Notes: a model not told the origin generated them from the sequence alone. A stretch of 64,000 nucleotides of DNA from Corinectria fuckeliana (GCA_019137255.1 WPDH01000136.1:1-64000); one strand, 5' to 3'; counted from the first letter of the stretch, positions 1 to 11,139 are shown. A program made the numbers and translations.

Positions 1-1760
1 TTAACTATTAATACTAAATAAATAATTCTTTATAATAGTATAGTTAATTCTAAATTAAATTTATATATAAGACAACCTCTTACGAATATTAATAGTTACC
101 CCTACTATGCCTTAGTTATTCACCTAAAATCAATTCTAACCTGATTAACATTATCTATAGACCTTCTTTACCTTATTTCCGCTCTTGTATTATTGCCGTA
201 ATACATATAATATACGTGCTAAGCGAAATAGAGGGAATTAAGGTTATATACTACCCTCTTCCTCCCCGCGAGGAAAATTTTTCACAGTAAAACCTATACT
301 CACCGCAGACTAAGCCTAGTATAAGAATAACCAGCAATCAATTTAAAGACCTTATTATTAAGACTAAACTTAAACTTAAAGTAATCGTCCTAGAAGCTGC
401 TTTTCTCTTAGTTTAGGAATTAGTAGTAGTCCTAGCCGACACTACTATAAGCCGTACCTAACACATAAGCAATAAGATCCCAATCTTACTAACCCTTATA
501 GAAACAATTATAATTACTATCAAAAAAGCAGTATTAACTGCCCTTTAGGAAATACCCGCTAAGGCCCTAACCTAGGCCTAAATCACTCATAATAAGAGGA
601 TATTTTAGTTTCCTATAGCATCTCTATCTAAGGTAATCCCCCCTTGCCTTAGCAGGGAGATTATCATTAGGTCGCTAAGTATAGCTCCTAATATCATATC
701 TTATACACTATTAGATACTATAATAGTTATTAACTGTGCCCTCCTAAGGGGCTATCCCTCGCCCATAGTAGCCTTATATTACCTCCTCAGCAGGGATATT
801 ATAGTCCTCTTTCGCAGACCTATCACAGATCTCCTAAAGGATAATACTTAAATCCTTACCGTCTTTAGTATAGGTACACATTAGGTCCTAAGGCAGTTTA
901 TAGTGGTTACTAAAGGGGTCTTAACTAGCCGTATAGGAGGCTTACTTAAGGACCTAGTAGTAGATATCTAATAAGCAAATAGCATTAAGATATACACTAT
1001 AAAACTGTTATAAAGCTACTATATAGCCAGACCTTATCAGTCACTAGTCATATTATTAACTAAACTAACAGATATAAACAAACTCTACGACTAAGGTATA
1101 ATTATAGCCATAAAGGTATATTAGACTAAGCCCTATTTAGGGGAGATTTAACCTAGGTAGTACTTTAAGTGCTTTTACTTTAGATATATCATATAATACT
1201 ATTAGGAACAGGCTAGGTATAGCTACTATAAGGGAGCCCACTATATAAGAGATATAGTTTGCCCTGCCTTTACTAGTAATATCCCCTTAGTATATTATAA
1301 CTATAACAGGCCGCACCTAGTATAGTCTTATATATACTATATAATACAGAAGGAGTAAGAGTAAGTAAGAAATACCTATTCAGAGAGACCTACACAGTTT
1401 AGTATTCTAAACGAGCAGTATAGCCGTATAGCATACCCACTATAGAGTACAGCAGCACTAATACTAACACTAACTATAGCACTAAACAACCTAGCCTAAA
1501 AGGGGCCTAGGCAGCCTCTAAAGCGGCCTCAGGCTAGACTAGACCTAGGTCTAGTCCTAGTGGTATTTAGGCCTATTAACCGATTTAGAGAGCAAATACT
1601 CTTAAAAGTAAGAGAAGAAATGCTAATACTAGGCAGTAATAAGAATAACACCTAGAAGGATAAAAATTAGCAGCAAGAGTGACTCAGATCTGCCCTAAGA
1701 TCAAATAAGTTCTAATATATAATTTAGGCTAAGCCTTATAAGGATTTGTTATTACAGGTA
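1..1760 (+). mobile_element. RIP-degraded LINE (Tad-like) ORF1/gag relic
   Basis: No open frame survives, but one forward frame reads as a decayed ORF1 protein of a non-LTR retrotransposon. Around 790-930 it reads like the SRDIIVLFRRP segment of fungal LINE ORF1 proteins. At 1152-1266 it reads as a degraded CCHC zinc knuckle followed by GAHYIRD, where related elements have GAHHTRD. Several knuckle Cys, Gln and Trp codons have become Tyr or stop through C-to-T or G-to-A change, and CpG is scarce, as expected from RIP. The element is therefore dead. The subfamily (Tad versus another fungal LINE) is inference. Confidence 0.6.
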
Positions 1761-2740
1761 TATAACTAGCTTTTCTTATAAAGTAGACCTGCCTAAAACT
1801 TATACTACTACGCACATATACTATGCCTGACTTGCTTCCCCCTCAGGTGAGAGTGGTAAGAGGTTTTTTATCTTATAGCTTACTATTAGGTTTTTCCCCT
1901 CTATTATAGATTAGTCTAAGCTACTTAGAAGAAGGTCTAGATAGCTCTAGAGTTAAAATAGTATATAAATAAATTAAATTAAATTAAATTATATATAAGA
2001 AATCATATTATTATATTATATAACTTTTACTTATATACTAATATAATATTAATATTCCTCTTAGCTCTAGTTTATANNTTATAATAGCTAGTTAAAATAT
2101 AAAATACACTTTATAAGTTAACTATAAAAACCTTTTTATTACTTTATATAACTATAATACTAGTTATATAAGCTATAATAGTTATATTAGCTATATTAAT
2201 AAAAGTATTAAGTATTACTAAGATAGTCTTATTAGAAGGAATTATTATACTTTATATAAGTATATATTTAGTTATTTATTAGGTAAAAGATAAGTCTATT
2301 AGATTAATAATAAAAGTAGATAAGAATATAAATATAAAAAGCTATTAGCTATAATTAGAGTAGTATATAATACTAAAAGACTATTTATAAACCTCTAAGT
2401 AAGTGATTAGTTTATTTAGATAGAATATTATAAGTATAAATAAAAAAAGCCTTTTTATAATAAAAAGAAGAAAAAGAAGAAAGTATAATAAAGTATAAAA
2501 AGATATATAAGAGTATATAACTATATATAATTTCTTTTATTATTAATTAGTTATTATAGTAATAAAAACTTTAATCTCTTTATATATAAATAAATAAGAT
2601 AAAAATATAGTTTTTTATTATAATATAATATTATATGTAATTAAATAAAGCTTATATAATATAATAGGGTAACCCTAGTGCAAAAATTTAAAAAAAAGTT
2701 AATATGAGACACCAGGCCTTATAGCCTTCCGTAGCACTCC
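1761..2740. repeat. AT-rich low-complexity block with an assembly gap
   Basis: Almost only A and T, full of TATA and TTAT words, with long frames broken by TAA and TAG. It continues the RIP-degraded block to its left and ends abruptly at about 2700-2740, where composition becomes balanced. Two undetermined bases lie at 2077-2078. I see no gene in it. Confidence 0.6.
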
Positions 2741-3554
2741 GGAAGCCCTTTCCTTGCAAGGGTGAAGGGTGCCCCTAGCATTAGAGTCGGGTGTAAGTAG
2801 GTGTCCTGCCTTGAGAGTTTGGACGTTGCTCTCATCGACCGGCCTACTATTGGGAGTTGATGCCGTGATGCTTGATGCCTTGATGCCTTGGTACGTCTAT
2901 GAATTAGGCAGAAGCGGCTTGGAAACGGATAGCCGTTGTGTCAGAGCCACCGAGGCTGCCTGTGGGGCTATCACTACAGACGCCCATGGCCTCATAGCTG
3001 CCCACTAAGCCCCTGTGGCGACCGTGGCGAACAACATGCGCCGGAGCTTCCATCTATTCTTCTCTGAGATGCTGGAACAGCACCCGTCAGTGGCAAAATA
3101 CACCCGTCGGACAACCGATGGCAATTGCTGATCCATCCCTCGAACTGTTTGATCCAGAACTGATACGGGCGGCGAGAGAAGTATCAGCAATTCCGACATT
3201 GTTGCCAGGCGGTATCTTACCTACCAAACAAACCCCGATAAAAAACCAGGTCTTTCTAACGAGTGACAGGCTTTGACTCGTCCGTCCCTCACCTGCGATG
3301 CTGAGCGAGACGCCTTGCTCAAGGAGCCAAAGCGGACCGATGCCACTATTGACAAGGAACTTCGTCCTCACGCTAAACTCGACAAACCCCAGCGCCGACT
3401 CGTTCTTTTCGTTCTTCTTCTGCCAGAATACCGATGACCGCTTGATCTACGCAATCGCCATCCTCAAAGGACTCATCCATCTCCTGTTGGTCCACGACGT
3501 CAACGGCGACCCGCATGGGTTCTGCATCAGATGCGTGACCGGGAACGAGTAGTT
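2741..3554. other. No supported gene; left flank of the inverted segment
   Basis: Balanced composition, but no frame here has convincing coding character. A short stretch near 3119-3275 reads like a real peptide (SLELFDPELI, then a run to a stop), but it has no partner exon. The right end of this block meets the 3' half of a gamma-glutamyltransferase gene at about 3550, which I interpret as an inversion breakpoint. Confidence 0.35.
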
Positions 3555-4065
3555 CGCCCGCACGATCGGTACGACCCCAAGGGCCTGGAGCCGCTGGACA
3601 CGCCGGGAACGTTGCACATCGTGATGGCGGACGCGAGCGGCATGGCGACGTCCACTAATCACAACCGTCAACCTGCTGTTCCGGTCCAAGCTGCTGGTGC
3701 CGGAGACGGGCGTCATCATGCACAACGAGATGAACGGCTTCGACATGCCCAATGTCAGCAACGCCTTCAGGTACATCCCGAACCCGGCCAACTTCGTACG
3801 CCCGGGCAAGCGGCCGCTGTACTTGACCGTGGGGTCGGCGGGCAGGTCGCGCATCTTCGGCCAGCATCCAGAACGCGGTGCACATGGTGGACAACGTGCT
3901 GGCGAAGCCGCGGCTGCACGACCAGCTGAGCCCCGACCAGGTGGCTTCGGAGTGCGCCTACAACAGCGGCACGGCCGCGTACATGGCGGCACTGGGGCAC
4001 TGCGGCTGCTGCCGAACGGGATGTTTGAGGCGGCGAGCGAGCCGAGGCAGAAGAAATAGGGCATC
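3555..4065 (+). pseudogene. gamma-glutamyltransferase, C-terminal part (displaced 3' half)
   Basis: GGT hydrolyses the gamma-glutamyl bond of glutathione at the cell surface or vacuole. This piece reads RYDPKGLEPLDTPGT, then MADASGMA, the GGT signature around the catalytic threonine. It continues after a frameshift near 3660 with LLVPETGVIMHNEMN, NAFRYIPNPANF and VRPGKRPL. Further frame changes follow, and it ends with RLLPNGMFEAASEPRQK, typical of the fungal GGT C-terminus. The N-terminal part lies on the opposite strand at 9955-11080 and stops exactly where this part begins, so the two halves look like one gene cut by an inversion. At least two frameshifts make it non-functional as it stands. 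Confidence 0.75.
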
Positions 4066-4329
4066 AGGATGCGGTGCCTCCGCCGAACCTGAATCTCCCA
4101 CTTACAAGGTCCGATCTCCCGACACCGACCGCCACTATCGCTCCGTGCTCCGCCCGGGAGAGCGAGGAGTGAGAGTCACGAACACGACCACCACAACTCC
4201 ACCCAGACCGACGCAGCCTGCTCCCAGCCGCCACCGCCCCCTCCTCCCGCGACGAGCAGCAGGGCCACGGCATTGCCGCAGCGGACGCCGACCTCAAAGG
4301 ACGCCGGCACCACAGGGGACGCCATCGAG

Positions 4330-4545
4330 GGCGACCGTTTCCCACCCCCGTGTCGTCTTCGGCGCCGGCACCATCGCCCTCCTCGCTGACCTGGGCCGCC
4401 TGTCGCTGACGTCGCCGCTCATCGTGTCCAGCCCGTCGCGCTCGGCCTGGCCCGCCGCATCCAGGCGCCGATCCGGGACTGCGACTCGCGCATCCTTAAC
4501 TCGGCCGTCGCCAACGTGCCGGCGCGCGGTCTCGGCTCAGTAAGA
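4330..4545 (+). pseudogene. maleylacetate reductase (iron-type alcohol dehydrogenase) N-terminal fragment
   Basis: Reads HPRVVFGAGTIALLADL, then RLSLTSPLIVSSPSR. After one frameshift near 4435 it reads ALGLARRIQAPIRDCDSR, then ILNSAVANVPAR. This is the N-terminal NAD-binding start of fungal maleylacetate reductases, which reduce maleylacetate to 3-oxoadipate in aromatic catabolism. Only about 70 codons of an enzyme of about 370 residues remain; the metal-binding half is absent. The sequence upstream (4070-4330) has no clear coding frame. Confidence 0.6.
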
Positions 4546-4559
4546 GCAATAAGGGTATC

Positions 4560-5144
4560 TTGAAGACGTTCTTAAACTGCCCAGCCCTTGGCCCTGCCTT
4601 TGCTGAGGTCCTGCTTCGGATTCCTGGCTTGCAAGATGGACTGCAGATCGGAAGTCTACCCGAATTGTCAATTGCAAGGTGTCCGCAGTCATCAGAGGCG
4701 GCAAGGTGCTTAAGAATGGAACTGACTTGGCAGAAAGAGAAACAATATTGCAACGCATACGACAGATTGCTCGGTAAAGACCGTTTGCCTTTAACCATAG
4801 AACACGCGGCCTATCAAGCCTTTTTCAGTCGCGCAACCGACCCACCTAACGTCCGACATGAGTTCCAGAGCCGTCTTCAGCTGCTATACATCCAAATCAT
4901 GCAGAACCGCGTTGAGTTAGCCGAGAATCCTCTCACAGAGGAAGACGAAGAACAACAAGAATCGCGGACTCATGATGCAAAGGCTTGGTTCGAACTTGCC
5001 CAGAAAGCGAAACGGCTCAGGTTTGACTCGAAAGAAATCGCCCGCATTCCTTCCGTCGATGCCGATAGAGAGGAGGCGAAGAGCGCGTTGCTCTTTAAAT
5101 GCCCGGAGGCCTTCAATCTTCGAGTACGAGGCTTCCAACTTTGA
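4560..5144 (+). pseudogene. DUF3723-family protein, fragment
   Basis: A 194-codon open frame without a good ATG (its first in-frame start is TTG at 4560), so it is probably a fragment or inner exon. It starts with LLRIPGLQDGLQIGSL, then NAYDRLLGKDRLPLTIEHAA. It ends with AWFELAQKAKRLRFDSKEI followed by REEAKSALLFKCPE. This layout (helical AxxLGF-type segment, then ALLxxxxPxxxxxR) matches fungal DUF3723 proteins as I know them. DUF3723 genes are common accessory cargo of Starship giant transposons; their biochemical role is not established. Family assignment is by eye. Confidence 0.55.
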
Positions 5145-5454
5145 TGCTCCGATAACTCATGTTGTAGATGCTTCTAAACAAGCACGAGGCGGCCTCCAGA
5201 GAAGCAAAGGGTGAGCTGAATAGCTCTACCGCTAGCCTACTTCGCGTGCGAAATGCAAAATAACGTCGACATCACCTCCCCTTTCGTGCGAAGGTCGGTG
5301 CTCCACGCATTCTGAGGAGAGCACAGTATGAACGAACCATCCAAGCTGAATGTGGCACCGGAAACTGTGAACGTAGATTCCACCATGCCGAACGCAGATC
5401 AAATCGACGCCGAGACAGTCGAAAGCAACTAGGAGATGAGGGACGCTCCTAGGC
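5145..5454. other. No supported gene
   Basis: A 35-codon ATG-initiated frame (5328-5435) reads MNEPSKLNVAPETVNV and ends at a stop; it could be a short exon but nothing supports that. Nothing else was found. Confidence 0.3.
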
Positions 5455-6422
5455 TCATAGGAAAGTCAAGGCAAGGCAGTTGGTGTTAATTTGTAAAAGT
5501 GATGGCCGAGGTACCGTCATAGAAGACTGTCCTGAACTTGAAGCCGGTGTCGTCGGTATAGGCCCCGGGGGATGCGACGGGATTTTCCAGTAGAGACGGA
5601 AGGTATCTTCTAAGAGATCAACAATGATGAACCCTTCCCCGGCGAATGCGTCTGTCAAGAAGTCTCACCCCTAAGTGGTTTCCTCCATCGTCTTCGTACT
5701 CGTAGTCAAACCTGTCGACCAACTCAGCACTGAGATCATCCCGTTTCTGCCATGTGCCATTGGTGTCAGGGAATGCCTTCCACTTGACAAGGGAGAATAT
5801 CCCCCTTCCATGCTTTCGTTCGCGAGCAACCTCTCCACCTCCCCATATCTCCGTGCGCGTCAAGGGCGACGAGTTGTAGGGCAGTTCTATCCAGAGCTTC
5901 GGGTCCATCAACTCGATCGGGATGTTGCAACGGCGCTGAGTGGAGGGTACGCACCCGCCCGTCCCAGCTCTTTGTAGCGGGTTCTGGTCCTTATGTTGTG
6001 CAAGGGCATGCTAAAGTGGCAGTATCTGGGGTTTCGGGAAGGCATTGTTGAGCATCTGAGTTGCTCGCGACATGCCCTTCGCCCAAAGCTTTTTGGGACA
6101 CATCACCGCAGACACCGGGAAGGTCTAGCTCCCCAGCTTGAGTCAATTCATCCCCGGCCGTTCTCGATGCTGCGAATTGGCCAGGCGGCGATAAAGACGA
6201 GCAGGAGGAGTGTGTCGCATACTCGGGTTTGCCAAGCCGGTCAATATCGACGAGACTCGGGGACGTAGACGACGTTGACGTGACTGATGAAGAATCGCCC
6301 GGGGATCGATTGTCGTCAAATAACGAGGGTACGGGAGTATCGGCAACGAAGTAGCTGTCGTTTGGTCGGGAATCCTCGCTTTCTAGCCCGGCTGGAGTTG
6401 ACTCGGACCAAACACATCTCAT
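5455..6422 (-). pseudogene. chromodomain protein, degraded
   Basis: An ATG at 6422 starts a Ser/Pro-rich, probably disordered stretch (DSYFVADTPVPSLF, SVTSTSSTSPSLVDID) that stops near 5991. After a frame change, 5911-5620 reads IELMDPKLWIELPYNS, then RGIFSLVKWKAFPDTNGTW, then ELVDRFDYEYEDDGGNH. The LVKWK-x(7)-TW core followed by an acidic helix is a chromodomain. A further frame change leads to a proline-rich end near 5455. Chromodomains bind methylated histone tails and also occur in fungal retrotransposon integrases. No intron neatly joins the pieces, so I call it broken. Confidence 0.45.
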
Positions 6423-6599
6423 CCTCGATCCAGTGCTTCGCGCCGACGCCAGCCCAAAACCAGAGGTCTCTTGCTTGATGTGAGTTGTGCACGTTTCAAG
6501 AGCACGCTCTCCCTGACGAAAATACCCCGTTGCTTCTCAACATTTGCCTCGGTGTGCAATGAACTTGATAGCAGCCATCGAAAACATCTAGGGACGCAG

Positions 6600-7760
6600 T
6601 CTATGGCAGCTCTTCCGGTTTTGGCCATTGGGGCTGTTTAAAAGCGGGAGGTTAACGACTGCAGAATTCCGCCCGGTCGCAATCCACAATCATGAGATGG
6701 TCACTGCCTGAATCGTACAATATGTTGCGTGGCTTCGCGTCGTGATGGAGGAGGCGTAACTTGTGTAGTTCTGTAAAAGCTGTGGTGACCGTAACGACGA
6801 CAGCCGACTTGCTGATCCGATTGACGCATTGAAACAGGATCGAACCCCTCCACGCCTTTGGCAGCAAGCGTATAGCCGTGGGATGATAGCCGCGCCTTGA
6901 AGACCGACCGGGCCGACCCGGTCAGGTAGAGCGGCATGCAATCCGCATCAAGACCATGGTCTTGGACAACTTGGATGCGGATGAGGCGGAGCAACTCCTG
7001 TTGGTCGATAAGCCTGTCCATGATCCTCAAGGTTGAGACAACTCTCATCCATTGGCCCGCCGTACGCCGAGCCCAACAGGCAATGCTGAGTGCAGAACGG
7101 CCGATCCTGTATTTTCTGTTCTCTCGTTTGGCCCTACTCCTGGTCTCCCTTTCGCTGTCTTCGTTCCTGTCCGAGCTTGCTCCCGTCGACGTAGTCGCCT
7201 TGTTGTTGAGACGGATCGCTGGATGAAGAGTAGGGGGAGGAGGGGCTTCTTCGTCATCGTCATCGCCATCGCCATCGCCTCGACCGCCGATATGTTCCTC
7301 CGTTTGCTGGCAACTCGAGCGGGTTTGGATCGGAGAGCGCTGGAAGCCCCGCCAACGTTGGGGTTGGTAGGGAGAAACACGGGACTCCTTGCCCTCGCAC
7401 CGTTTCGGGGACATTCCTCAGCACATCGTCGTACTCCACAGCCCAGGTATCGAGGCCCACGGTCGCGTCGTGCCATTGACAGAGGAGGCGGTTCTGCGAG
7501 GAGGGCCCGGAGCTGGCACACATGCCGAGAAGTAGACAATGGTGGGCTCGTTCGGGATGTGAAGGAAGACCAGCGCCTCCCCGGAGCACACGATCCGTAC
7601 TGGATGGCCTTGCCGATCGTATAGGAGAAGAGCTGGGCGATGACGGCGGCAGCGAGCGACTTCGACGCAAACGAGAAGCCCTCGCCGTCTTAGTTGATCA
7701 CGTCCCGGTCCAGCTAGATTTCGCACCCCAGACCCTTGACAACCTCCTGCCAACATGCTG
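6600..7760 (-). pseudogene. PD-(D/E)XK-kinase fusion family protein, degraded copy
   Basis: Reading down the minus strand: GEALVFLHIPNEPTIVYFS (end of the nuclease-like domain), DTWAVEYDDVLRNVPETV, an acidic linker, ADCMPLYLTGSARSVFKAR (kinase-like glycine-rich segment), HGYTLAAKG (lysine of the ATP pocket), then after frameshifts LHKLRLLHHDAKPRNILYD (catalytic loop) and IVDCDRAEF, where relatives have VDFERAEF. The family is known to me from many fungal genomes as a long N-terminal region, a restriction-enzyme-like domain and a kinase-like domain. At least three frame changes and the DFE-to-DCD change show decay. The upstream domain may extend past 7760. Confidence 0.6.
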
Positions 7761-8007
7761 ACAGCTTGTCTCTACGGCGCGCATGAGAGATGGATTTCCC
7801 GTCGAGGTAGGCACCAATGTGAAGAGTGCCGCCAGGTTCTACCCGAGATTATTCACGAGTGCAGTTGACGTCGTATTCGAGCAGGCCGGCGATGCGGATG
7901 CAATCGTCGGTGACGGAGAGGCTCATTATCATTTTTGTTCGTCATGTACAGGACTCCTAGTGAGGCGTTCCGGCAAGGACTCGGGCAACGATACTGGCAA
8001 ACTGGCT

Positions 8008-8047
8008 CAGGATCTAGGTCAGGATCTAGGTCAGGATCTGGTTCAGG
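8008..8047. repeat. 12-bp tandem repeat
   Basis: About three and a half copies of a 12-bp unit (caggatctaggt), the last copy slightly changed. Confidence 0.7.
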
Positions 8048-8129
8048 TGATCTAGTCGGTGTCTGGCCTCACTTCTGCGACCATCCACGGCCATGTGGGT
8101 TGGGGCACACCACACGGGCGGCACAGCAC

Positions 8130-8345
8130 ACTTACTTTACGGTGCTGTGTGTGCTTGCAGTACTCGTTGCCCATGCGGACCCTCGGGACCCCGTCCACGC
8201 CGCCGTAGTGCTCGTCGTTGTACTTCACATTCTTCTTGACGGTGTTGTCGTGGTTCCCGCAGTGTCTGAAGATGGCCGCGCTGATGTGCCCGCAGGCGTT
8301 CCCGGCGCTGTACCTGATGCACGCGGTGGGTGTGATGTGGCTCAT
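8130..8345 (-). CDS. Unrecognised Cys/His-rich exon
   Basis: The minus frame has strongly coding-like codon use (C/G at third positions). It reads ACIRYSAGNACGHISAAIF, RHCGNHDNTVKKNVKYND and VRMGNEYCKHTQHRK. It then reaches GTAAGT, a good 5' splice site, at about 8132. The CxxxYxxGNxCGH...HCG spacing could bind zinc, but I do not recognise the family. No convincing upstream or downstream exon was found; the nearest in-frame ATG is at 8345. It lies within the segment I infer to be inverted. Confidence 0.3.
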
Positions 8346-8663
8346 GATGGCTTTGGCGTTCGTCTTCGATGTCCGCTCTTGGTGCTCTGCTACCTTGGAC
8401 TATCGTTTTGAACATGATTCTCATCACCACAAGCCTGGACAAGTCCTTATGGGCATGGATTCGAAGATGACTGCGTTGGCGATGCTGATCCTGTTGCTGC
8501 TATAGGAGTAGAGATCGAACGACATCCACAATATGTTCGTCAGTGTGATCATGCGACTGCCATCACCATCATGTGGTTGATCTGGGTCGGGCATATTCAT
8601 GTCGCGCACCTGTATCTGCACGTCGTCCGGTCTGTTGACGATGAAGTTTCTGACGCTAGTATC

Positions 8664-8902
8664 GATGATCCAGGATCAACGCGGAGATGACCATGGTGGA
8701 CATCATGATGACGGCCCTTGTGACGTACATTAATTCCAAGGACGGCGACCAGCCGAGCGACGACTCCATCAAGAGTCTGATCGAGCCTTTGACGCCGACC
8801 ACCCACGACAACAGGGTCGAGGTTGGGAAGGTGATCAGGGACTTGTATTCCTCCGGGGACCCCTTTGACGTGGTCAACTTCTTCGACGACGACTTGATCT
8901 AG
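8664..8902 (+). CDS. Unrecognised C-terminal exon
   Basis: A forward frame with coding-like codon bias reads INAEMTMVDIMMTALVTYIN, DQPSDDSIKSLIEPLTP and VIRDLYSSGDPFDVVNFF, ending in an acidic tail and TAG at 8902. It could follow a 3' splice site (CCAG) just before 8664. No upstream exon is evident. The reverse frame over the same bases is also open but has poorer codon use. Family unknown. Confidence 0.3.
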
Positions 8903-9058
8903 ATGAGCATCTGGGTTTTTGGGGGTTTTTGTGGGCGATGATGAGTGTCTTGGTGTCGACGTCGATTCCGCTCGATGTGATGAAAACCTGCGTGACTTCA
9001 TAACGACCACGATGATGATGATGATGATGGTGACGACGATATGCCACACGCCAATGGG

Positions 9059-9745
9059 CTACGACATGTAACCGGTCTCCACACTCTCCGGGAACTGAAG
9101 ACATGGTCTGATTCTGAAGGTGTTCAGCCCGGAAGTGATGAAGTACTCCGACGAGTTCGCGAACGCCATACAGGCCATCTGCCAGCTCCGGACCCCCTTC
9201 GTGACGACGTGCATGATCGCCTTGGCGTCACCAAGGCCACCATGATGAACGCGCTGGAACCATGGAGCATACCTAGCAGCCAAGCTGTCGGGGGTCGCCT
9301 TCTCCCCCGGGGCTATGATCAAAACACCTCCACCTGGGCGGACTGATCCCCCGCACGAACATGGTCTTCAGCATCAGCACGTAGTCGTGGTTCGTGCCAT
9401 TATGGGTCACCAACACGACGTCGGACTCCGTGCCGTTACCCGCGGTGTTCTTCCTGTGGATGTTGCGCACCCGGTGAAAGCCTTCATGGCGGTGGCGGGT
9501 TCGGTGGTCATTATCATGTAGACGAGGGGCAACAGCTTTCGCACGATGGCGCTGTTATTCTTCCTGGTGGTCGTCTTGGCCACCAAGTCGATGCGGTCGC
9601 CCATGACTGTCGCCGCCGAGAGCTGATCGATCTCATTCGTGTTCGTCACCTCGGTGTCGTAGAAGATGAACGTCGTGTTCGGGGACATCGTCGTGCTCTG
9701 CACCCTCTCGATCATGTTCGACTCGGTGATGTGCATGGCACACAC
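9059..9745 (-). pseudogene. DEDDh 3'-5' exonuclease-like protein, frameshifted
   Basis: Three consecutive minus frames carry the three exonuclease motifs in order. Motif I is FIFYDTEVTNTNEIDQLSA (DxE) near 9650. Motif II is DVVLVTHNGTNHDYVLMLK (HNGxNxDYVLM) near 9405. Motif III is HHGGLGDAKAIMHVV (HxxxxDA) near 9235. A conserved-looking end follows (WQMACMAFANSSEYF). Two frame changes (near 9470 and 9320) separate the motifs, with no splice signals to explain them. DnaQ/TREX-like exonucleases degrade single-stranded or nicked DNA or RNA ends. The coding-like stretch upstream (9745-9880) may be its N-terminal part. Confidence 0.5.
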
Positions 9746-9954
9746 GTCGTAGCCGGCCCTCAGAGTCTTGGCCGAGTACTGCGAGAACGCCCATGTACTG
9801 GCGCAACCTAGGTGGCGGCAGTTGATGAATTTGAAGTCGTCCGTGTTTGTGGCGACGGGTGGGGCATCCACGAGTCGTCCTGGATCTACGAGTCCTATCC
9901 GAGCCCGGGATGCTCGTCGTCCTGGTCGTCGGCAGGTCCATGATGATCTCCGTG

Positions 9955-11080
9955 GCGTGGACACATTTTGTGAGCATACGTCGGAGTCTTGGACCGCACA
10001 TCGGCGCCCGCCTCCGCCGAGATCATCTGCTGCGTGTAATCGTCCGGTCGATGCGTCGCGAGGTTGACCTGCGCGGGGTCGCCAAACCGTCTGTAACCCT
10101 CGGCCGACGTTCAGCGCGCCCAGCGCTACGACGCCGCTCGACGCCGCATTCGACCATGTGAGTTTGTGCCGCGGTACTTGATGTGCACGGAGTCGCGGAT
10201 GGGTACTGGGTAGCCATTTAGATCCTCCGGCGTCATGGTCCCGTTGGCCGCCTGCAGGGCCGTGATGGTGGTGTTGGCTATGGTGCCCGTGTAGAAGGCG
10301 TCGGCGCCCTCGTGCGCGATGGTCTTGAGCGTGTCGGCGTATCGCTTGCTCGTCATGGTCTCAACCAGCTTGACGCAGTAGCCGCGTGGCGCAAGGCCAA
10401 GCGCCCACGACGGGTCGTTGGCCACCATGACCATGTACTTGGTTAGGTCCTCCGTCACCTCGAAGCCGTAGCGGGCGAGCTGTATGGTTGGATGACGTCT
10501 TTCCATGACAAGTTGCCGTATCGCTTGTGCACGTACTCGGTTCCCCTTAGCTCGCCGGGTACTCTGCTACAAACCATTAGTCGTAGTCATCAGACAGGTA
10601 GCAGTAGCTTACCTCGCCAGACTTCCCTCGAGACTAAGATTGACATCCTCCTTGTACATGTCCTCAAAGGCTGCTCGCGGAAGTCGACAAACTCTTAGTC
10701 GCCATCGCTAGTCCATTAAGCCGCCGCCACCAATGCCACTGTGATACATGCCAACGACACCAATGCAGAAGGCAGTGCCGACGAGGGCGTCGACAGCATT
10801 GCCGCCCTCCTAGAGCCGACTTGGTCCGATCTTGCTGCAGACGGCGTTCTCAGAGGCGACTGCGCTGAGCTTCCGCAGGCTGTCGCCGGTAGAGCACCGC
10901 GTAGGCTGGGCGTGCGGCAGCGCGCCGAGGAGGAGCAAGAGCGGCTGCGGGAGACGGACTATGATGCCCTCAGTTGTCAGATGCGGTCTGGCACGTATGG
11001 AGGGACGGAAAAGCAGGGCAATGTCGCATTCCGGAGGACAGGTCGCTTTGAGAGCGACGTTTGATGACGGAAAGATAGCA
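9955..11080 (-). pseudogene. gamma-glutamyltransferase, N-terminal part
   Basis: From the right, the minus strand reads a hydrophobic leader (PLLLLLGALPHAQP), KLSAVASENAVCSKIG, GGNAVDALVGTAFCIGVVG and MYHSGIGGGG (the GGT glycine motif). Then comes AAFEDMYKEDVNLSLEGSLA, a likely intron at about 10560-10607, GVPGELRGTEYVHKRYGNLS, KYMVMVANDPSW, TIAHEGADAFYTGTIANTTI, GTMTPEDLNGYPVPIRD, SSGVVALGALN, FGDPAQVNLATHR and AGADVRSKTPTYAHKM. In-frame stops and several frameshifts show it is broken. It ends at about 9960, and the missing remainder is on the plus strand at 3555-4065. Together they cover a nearly complete fungal GGT. Confidence 0.75.
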
Positions 11081-11139
11081 GTGCCGACCGCAGCGACACG
11101 TTCTAGGTGGGAGACATGACGTTGGCATTGCTTGGATCA

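Noticed and set aside
2100..2640. Fot1/Pogo-like helix-turn-helix relic in the AT-rich block
   Set aside because: A few words could be read that way, but composition is so extreme that chance resemblance is likely.
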